Positions 36,041 to 39,477 of a DNA stretch of 39,477 nucleotides are shown piece by piece. A program made the translations under genes and the position numbers. The stretch is taken from contig JANXRX010000310.1 in assembly GCA_025352905.1 (NCBI GenBank), positions 1 through 39,477 on the forward strand. The letters are read 5' to 3'. The notes below the pieces were generated by a model. The model did no database searches, was not told the origin of the DNA, and worked only from the letters and a program-made list of their open reading frames with translations. Position 1 is the stretch's first letter; each line of letters opens with the position of its first letter. The DNA comes from Bacteroidota bacterium (GTDB taxonomy: Bacteria > Bacteroidota > Bacteroidia > Chitinophagales > Chitinophagaceae).

Positions 36041-36064
36041 GTTATTGGTCAGGCGACCAACAAC
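36041..36064. repeat. inverted repeat upstream of mscL
   Basis: GTTATTGGTC at 36041-36050 and GACCAACAAC at 36055-36064 are complementary at 9 of 10 positions around the loop AGGC. It lies 18 nt upstream of the mscL start codon, so it would be in the leader or at the promoter. It could be a regulator site or an mRNA hairpin. Confidence 0.4.
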
Positions 36065-36103
36065 GACTGCGTGAAAATAAAAATATTTCAATAATCGGCA
36101 TCA

Positions 36104-36850
36104 TTATTTCTTCAATCCCGGGTACTGCATTTTGAGTCCCTTTAATAACTGGTAAAGCGCATCGGCCACAAGGTATTCTTTGTACCAGTTCTGATCGGAG
36201 GGCACAATGGTCCAGGGAACTTTATTACAGTAACGGAAACAATCTCCATACATCTTCATATACAATTTCCAGAGTTTGGCTTCGTCCAGGTCCTTTTGGT
36301 TGTATTTCCATTGTTTTTTAGGATTACTGATCCTTTCTTTTAAACGCAACTGCTGCTCTTCAGGAGAAATATGCAGGTATAGTTTCAGGATATGGGTGTG
36401 GTTATGTTTTACCAGCAGGTCCTCAAAATCATTGATGGCTTTCATTCTTTCAACGGCAACTGCATCGCTGCACCATTTGTGTACACGCGTAATAAGTATA
36501 TCTTCATAATGCGACCTGTTGAATACCTGTATAACGCCTTTTGCAGGTGCATGTTGATGAATGCGCCATAAAAAATCATGCGCCAATTCAATGTCTGTGG
36601 GCACTTTGAATGAATTTACCAGCACCCCCTGCGGGTTCAGTTTGCCAAGTACATCTCTAACGAGCCCATCTTTGCCGCTCGCATCCATGCCCTGGATAAC
36701 GATGAGTACCGCATGTTTCGACTCTGCATACAGCAGGTTCTGTAATTCATCCAGCTGCTCAATAAGGCCGGCTGTTTTTGCCTTGGTCTTTTCTTTATCG
36801 AGTCCTTTCGGCGCCCGGGTACTGATCTTTTGTAAATGAATGGTTGCCAC
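36104..36850 (-). CDS. polyphosphate kinase 2 family phosphotransferase
   Basis: PPK2 enzymes use inorganic polyphosphate to phosphorylate nucleotides. This 248-residue protein has Walker A GMDASGKDGLVRD near residue 55, NPQGVLVNSFKVP, ELAHDFLWRIHQHAP, Walker B-like IQVFNRSHYEDIL and the lid region LKERISNPKKQWKYNQKD. It resembles the branch described as polyphosphate:nucleotide phosphotransferase, some of which act on AMP or ADP. The frame runs upstream to a TTG at 36919 that would overlap the EamA gene. The GTG at 36850 (MATIHLQKISTRAPKG) fits the family length, so I chose it; it is a judgement call. The gene is monocistronic. Confidence 0.9.
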   Translation of the reverse strand: MATIHLQKISTRAPKGLDKEKTKAKTAGLIEQLDELQNLLYAESKHAVLIVIQGMDASGKDGLVRDVLGKLNPQGVLVNSFKVPTDIELAHDFLWRIHQHAPAKGVIQVFNRSHYEDILITRVHKWCSDAVAVERMKAINDFEDLLVKHNHTHILKLYLHISPEEQQLRLKERISNPKKQWKYNQKDLDEAKLWKLYMKMYGDCFRYCNKVPWTIVPSDQNWYKEYLVADALYQLLKGLKMQYPGLKK

Positions 36851-36912
36851 TGTTGTAATTATTTTGCTGTATGTTAAATTAATGCTTTTCTTACACTTTG
36901 AAGAAATGACGG

Positions 36913-37788
36913 ATGACAAATAAACTTATTAACTGGCTGCTTTTTATCGCACTATGTGTGATATGGGGCAGTTCTTTTATATTGATGAAAGGGGGTATGA
37001 ACCGGCTTACCGCCTACCAGGTTGCCTCGATACGGATATTGAGCGCGGGATTGGTTCTAATTCCTTTTGCCCGCAAGGCCCTGCGGGAAGTGCCTAAGCA
37101 AAAAATGTTTATCGTATTCCTGTCCGGGTTTCTGGGCAGCTTTTTCCCGGCATACCTGTTCTGTATTGCAGAGACCAAGATAGACAGTTCACTGGCTGGC
37201 ATATTGAATGCACTAACTCCATTATTCACCATACTGATCGGCATTGCTTTTTTCCAGTTAAAGGCACGGAGCATTCAGATCATTGGTGTAACCGTTGGCT
37301 TTATCGGTTTATGTTTACTAATGGCCAATACCGGGAAGGTCCGGTTTGAAAACCTTTCTTATACGGCGTTGGTCTTACTCGCCACTTTCCTGTATGGCAT
37401 TAATGTTAACCTTGTAGGGCGCCATATGCAGGGTATCGGCTCCATGAACATCGCAGCGCTTGCTTTTGTTTTCCTGATCATTCCCTGTATCTGTATCCTG
37501 TATATCACGGGTTATTTTGCATTGCCCTTAACCAGCACACCGGTTATTTTATCTACACTTGCCTCCGCTGTACTTGGCATAATGGGTACGGCTGTTGCCT
37601 CGGTCATTTTTTATATGCTCGTAAAAAGAGCCGGTACTTTATTTGCTTCCATGGTTACTTACGGAATTCCTTTTGTAGCCGTATTATGGGGTGTTTGGGG
37701 CGGGGAAGTGATTACCCCTGTTCAGGTAGGATGTTTGGCGGTGATTTTGATCGGGGTGTACCTCGTAAATAAGAAATCGTTACACTGA
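36913..37788 (+). CDS. EamA/DMT-superfamily transporter
   Basis: This 291-residue protein has ten predicted membrane helices in two EamA repeats (about residues 8-138 and 150-287). The first repeat starts with ALCVIWGSSFILMKGG and includes ETKIDSSLAGILNALTPLFTILIG. The second includes LGIMGTAVASVIFYMLVKRAGTLFASMVTYGIPFVAVLWGV, written here in fragments of the motif. Members export amino acids or other metabolites; the substrate cannot be read. A TTACACTTTG, close to a -7 element, lies about 18 nt upstream of the ATG. The gene overlaps the end of frr by 9 nt in convergent orientation. Confidence 0.9.
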   Translation: MTNKLINWLLFIALCVIWGSSFILMKGGMNRLTAYQVASIRILSAGLVLIPFARKALREVPKQKMFIVFLSGFLGSFFPAYLFCIAETKIDSSLAGILNALTPLFTILIGIAFFQLKARSIQIIGVTVGFIGLCLLMANTGKVRFENLSYTALVLLATFLYGINVNLVGRHMQGIGSMNIAALAFVFLIIPCICILYITGYFALPLTSTPVILSTLASAVLGIMGTAVASVIFYMLVKRAGTLFASMVTYGIPFVAVLWGVWGGEVITPVQVGCLAVILIGVYLVNKKSLH

Positions 37789-38343
37789 CATCATTTCCTT
37801 TTCCTTCGCCGCCAGGTGCTTATCTACCAGGATAATAAATTTATCTGTCACGTCCTGTATCTCTTTTTCTGCGTCTTTCGCGGCATCCTCGCTTAATCCG
37901 TCTTTCTGCAATTTTTTTACCTGCTCAATGGCTTCCCTGCGGATACTGCGGATGGCTACTTTGGATTGTTCACCCTCTGCGCTGGCTTTCTTAAAGAGTT
38001 CTTTCCGGCGTTCTTCCGTTAACGGTGGAAGAAAAAGACGGATCTGGTTACCATCACTTTGTGGGGTAATGCCGATATTGGCCTGCATGATCGCTTTTTC
38101 GATCGGCTGAAGCATATTTTTTTCCCAGGGCTGGATACTGATGGTGCGTACATCCAATACGCTGATATTGGCCACCTGGGCAATTGGCGTTGGTGAACCA
38201 TAATAATCAACATTTATCCCGTCCACCATCGTTGGATTGGCTTTACCGGCCCTGATCTTGGTCAGTTCCACTTCGAGGTGGCCGATCCCCTTCTGCATTC
38301 CTTCTTCCGCCTCGGCCACTATCAATGCTAATTCTTCTGCCAT
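37780..38343 (-). CDS. frr: ribosome recycling factor
   Basis: Frr, with EF-G, splits the post-termination ribosome. The 187-residue protein has the normal length and signatures: KIRAGKANPTMVDGI, VDYYGSPTPIAQVANISV, ISIQPWEKNMLQPIEKAI, LFLPPLTEERRKEL and the closing helix with DKFIILVDKHLAAKEKEMM. In many bacteria frr follows pyrH; here pyrH is not adjacent and frr stands alone between a transporter and a transketolase gene, both on the other strand. A TATTTTCG octamer lies 21-28 nt upstream, possibly its -7 element. Confidence 0.96.
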   Translation of the reverse strand: MAEELALIVAEAEEGMQKGIGHLEVELTKIRAGKANPTMVDGINVDYYGSPTPIAQVANISVLDVRTISIQPWEKNMLQPIEKAIMQANIGITPQSDGNQIRLFLPPLTEERRKELFKKASAEGEQSKVAIRSIRREAIEQVKKLQKDGLSEDAAKDAEKEIQDVTDKFIILVDKHLAAKEKEMMSV

Positions 38344-38385
38344 ATGGTTGTTTTAAACTGAAGCGAAAATAGGAAATAGTTTGGA

Positions 38386-38435
38386 GTTTGGAGTTGTTCA
38401 CTTAACTCCAAACCCGAAACTCCAAACCCCAAACT
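38386..38435. repeat. AACTCCAAACC-type intergenic repeat with perfect hairpin, copy 2
   Basis: GTTTGGAGTT at 38386-38395 pairs perfectly with AACTCCAAAC at 38404-38413 around an 8-nt loop. Degenerate AAACTCC / AAACCCC units continue to 38435, ending 5 nt before the -7 element of the transketolase gene. The 15-mer ACTTAACTCCAAACC is shared with copy 1. Confidence 0.6.
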
Positions 38436-38440
38436 CTCCC

Positions 38441-38448
38441 TATATTTG
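38441..38448 (+). promoter_or_regulatory. -7 element of the transketolase N-terminal subunit gene
   Basis: TATATTTG is an exact TAnnTTTG, 21 nt before the ATG at 38470. No TTG is found 17-23 nt upstream; that space is occupied by the AACTCCAAACC repeat. Confidence 0.55.
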
Positions 38449-38469
38449 TACCAACGATATACATTAGTT

Positions 38470-39309
38470 ATGAGTATACAAGAATTACAGAATATTGCCA
38501 GCCAGGTAAGGCGCGATATTGTAAGGATGGTGCATGCGGTGCAAAGCGGGCACCCCGGTGGATCATTGGGCTGCGCGGACTATATGACGGCACTTTTCTT
38601 TCATTCCATGCATCACCATGTTCCGTTTTCAATGGATGGGAAAAATGAGGATCTTTTCTTTCTTTCCAACGGGCATATTTCTCCTGTTTATTATTCTGTA
38701 CTTGCCCGTTCAGGCTATTTTGATATAAAGGAACTGGCCACTTTCCGTAAGATCAGTTCCCGCTTACAGGGCCACCCTACCACACATGAACACCTGCCGG
38801 GCATACGGATCGCGAGTGGCTCTTTAGGACAGGGGATGAGCGTAGCGATCGGTGCGGCACTGACTAAAAAATTAAACGGCGACAATCATCTTGTGTTTTC
38901 ATTACACGGCGATGGGGAACTGGATGAGGGCCAGAACTGGGAAGCGATCATGTTTGCGGCGCATCATAAAGTAGATAACCTTGTTTCTGCCATTGACTGG
39001 AACGGGCAGCAGATAGACGGGCCTACCAAAAAGGTAATGGGACTGGATAGCCTCAGAAGTAAATTCGAAGCATTTAACTGGACGGTGATAGAAATGAACG
39101 GTAACGATATGGATGATACCGTTGCCACCTTAGATAAAGCGAAGTCGATGACGGGACAGGGGAAACCTGTTTGCATTCTCATGAAAACGGAAATGGGTAA
39201 GGGCGTTGACTTTATGGAAGGCAGCCATGAGTGGCATGGGATCGCACCTAATGATGACCAACTGGCAAAAGCGCTGGCGCAGTTACATGAAACCCTGGGA
39301 GACTATTAG
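38470..39309 (+). CDS. transketolase, N-terminal subunit
   Basis: Transketolase moves two-carbon units in the pentose phosphate pathway. This 279-residue protein is the thiamine-diphosphate (Pyr-minus) half only. It has VQSGHPGGSLGCADYMTALFF, FFLSNGHISPVYYSVLA, SGSLGQGMSVAIGAAL and the ThDP motif GDGELDEGQNWEAIMFA...AIDWNGQQ. EMGKGVDFMEG and HEWHGIAPN precede the stop. The C-terminal half is expected as a second protein, but the gene does not follow: the next frame is on the opposite strand. The ATG at 38470 follows an exact TAnnTTTG; an earlier TTG at 38446 lies inside it. Confidence 0.93.
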   Translation: MSIQELQNIASQVRRDIVRMVHAVQSGHPGGSLGCADYMTALFFHSMHHHVPFSMDGKNEDLFFLSNGHISPVYYSVLARSGYFDIKELATFRKISSRLQGHPTTHEHLPGIRIASGSLGQGMSVAIGAALTKKLNGDNHLVFSLHGDGELDEGQNWEAIMFAAHHKVDNLVSAIDWNGQQIDGPTKKVMGLDSLRSKFEAFNWTVIEMNGNDMDDTVATLDKAKSMTGQGKPVCILMKTEMGKGVDFMEGSHEWHGIAPNDDQLAKALAQLHETLGDY

Positions 39310-39353
39310 ATAGAGATGGATGACAGATGACAGGATATTTATACCGGGTTATT

Positions 39354-39384
39354 GGTCATTAGGTCATTAATAAGACTAATGACC
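39354..39384. repeat. GTCATTA-type repeat with perfect hairpin, copy 2
   Basis: Two direct GGTCATTA units occupy 39354-39369. The second (39362-39369) pairs perfectly with TAATGACC at 39377-39384 around a 7-nt loop. It lies between the convergent transketolase and permease genes, so it may serve as a bidirectional end-of-transcript hairpin. It lacks a clear T-tract. Confidence 0.5.
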
Positions 39385-39391
39385 CTCCTTC

Positions 39392-39477
39392 TCAACTCTT
39401 TAAAGAAAATAATTGCAATCCCGCTTTCCTCGCGGGTATCCAGGCTGCCACAAGTGCGATGAAGATAACCGTACCGC
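39392..39477 (-). CDS. ABC transporter permease (FtsX/MacB-like), C-terminal fragment
   Basis: The last 27 codons and the TGA of a minus-strand gene are visible; the rest lies beyond the window. The peptide contains VIFIALVAAWIPARKAG, a hydrophobic segment followed by the PARKA motif found at the end of FtsX/MacB-type permeases. It then has an unusual tail (LQLFSLKS) instead of the common DPxEAL ending. The family call rests on this short motif and could be wrong. It converges on the transketolase subunit gene. Confidence 0.55.
   Translation of the reverse strand, partial: GTVIFIALVAAWIPARKAGLQLFSLKS

Noticed and set aside
1-39477. CRISPR array, prophage, transposon, defence island, or biosynthetic cluster
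   Set aside because: No regularly spaced repeats, integrase, transposase, toxin-antitoxin pair or multi-domain synthase is present; nearly all genes are core metabolism or maintenance.

Overview
This 39.5 kb window looks like core chromosome of a Bacteroidota bacterium, most likely near Chitinophagaceae. The grounds are: proteins resembling the Bacteroidota families DUF4293 and DUF6427; a bacterial GGGPS/PcrB-type enzyme; a LytS/LytTR two-component pair; split transketolase and split PurQ; start codons with almost no Shine-Dalgarno sequence; and repeated upstream matches to the Bacteroidota promoter form TTG-N17-23-TAnnTTTG. The assignment is by recognition only, with no database search. I see no rRNA, tRNA, CRISPR array, prophage or insertion sequence.

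Layout. 1-4.1 kb: the tail of a YdfG-like SDR, a sugar-phosphate nucleotidyltransferase with a nitronate monooxygenase, then glyA and a small DUF4293-like membrane protein. 4.1-7.8 kb: uvrA and an orphan ECF sigma factor. 7.8-10.9 kb: purQ, a detached DsbD alpha domain and dsbD in one tight minus-strand operon. 11-13.5 kb: a secreted protein of unknown function and a DUF6427-like membrane protein. 13.6-17.3 kb: kup followed by two tandem membrane-anchored alpha/beta hydrolases. 17.3-19.3 kb: two tandem S66 LD-carboxypeptidases. 19.4-21.6 kb: metG. 21.6-24.5 kb: a GMC oxidoreductase, a gluconate-2-dehydrogenase subunit 3-like protein and a DUF4440-like protein. 24.8-28.2 kb: B12-dependent ribonucleotide reductase. 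28.6-32.6 kb: the GGGPS-family enzyme, an M28 peptidase and the LytS/LytTR pair. 32.7-39.5 kb: dxs, scpA, mscL, a PPK2, an EamA transporter, frr, the transketolase N-terminal subunit and the tail of an ABC permease.

Most genes are housekeeping: one-carbon and purine metabolism, dNTP supply, translation, excision repair, chromosome condensation, isoprenoid supply and envelope redox. They are packed closely. Eight of nine convergent gene pairs are separated by 21 nt or less or overlap, so conventional intrinsic terminators have little room.

I did not find a convincing new multi-gene system. The best leads are smaller. A duplicated DsbD alpha domain has lost its cysteines in the membrane-fused copy. 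Low-complexity inserts in UvrA and MetRS resemble short dispersed intergenic repeats. The GMC enzyme carries a four-cysteine motif suggesting an Fe-S cluster. Promoters of metG and the sensor kinase lie so close to the ATG that their mRNAs may be leaderless. A perfect DnaA box lies upstream of the ribonucleotide reductase gene.
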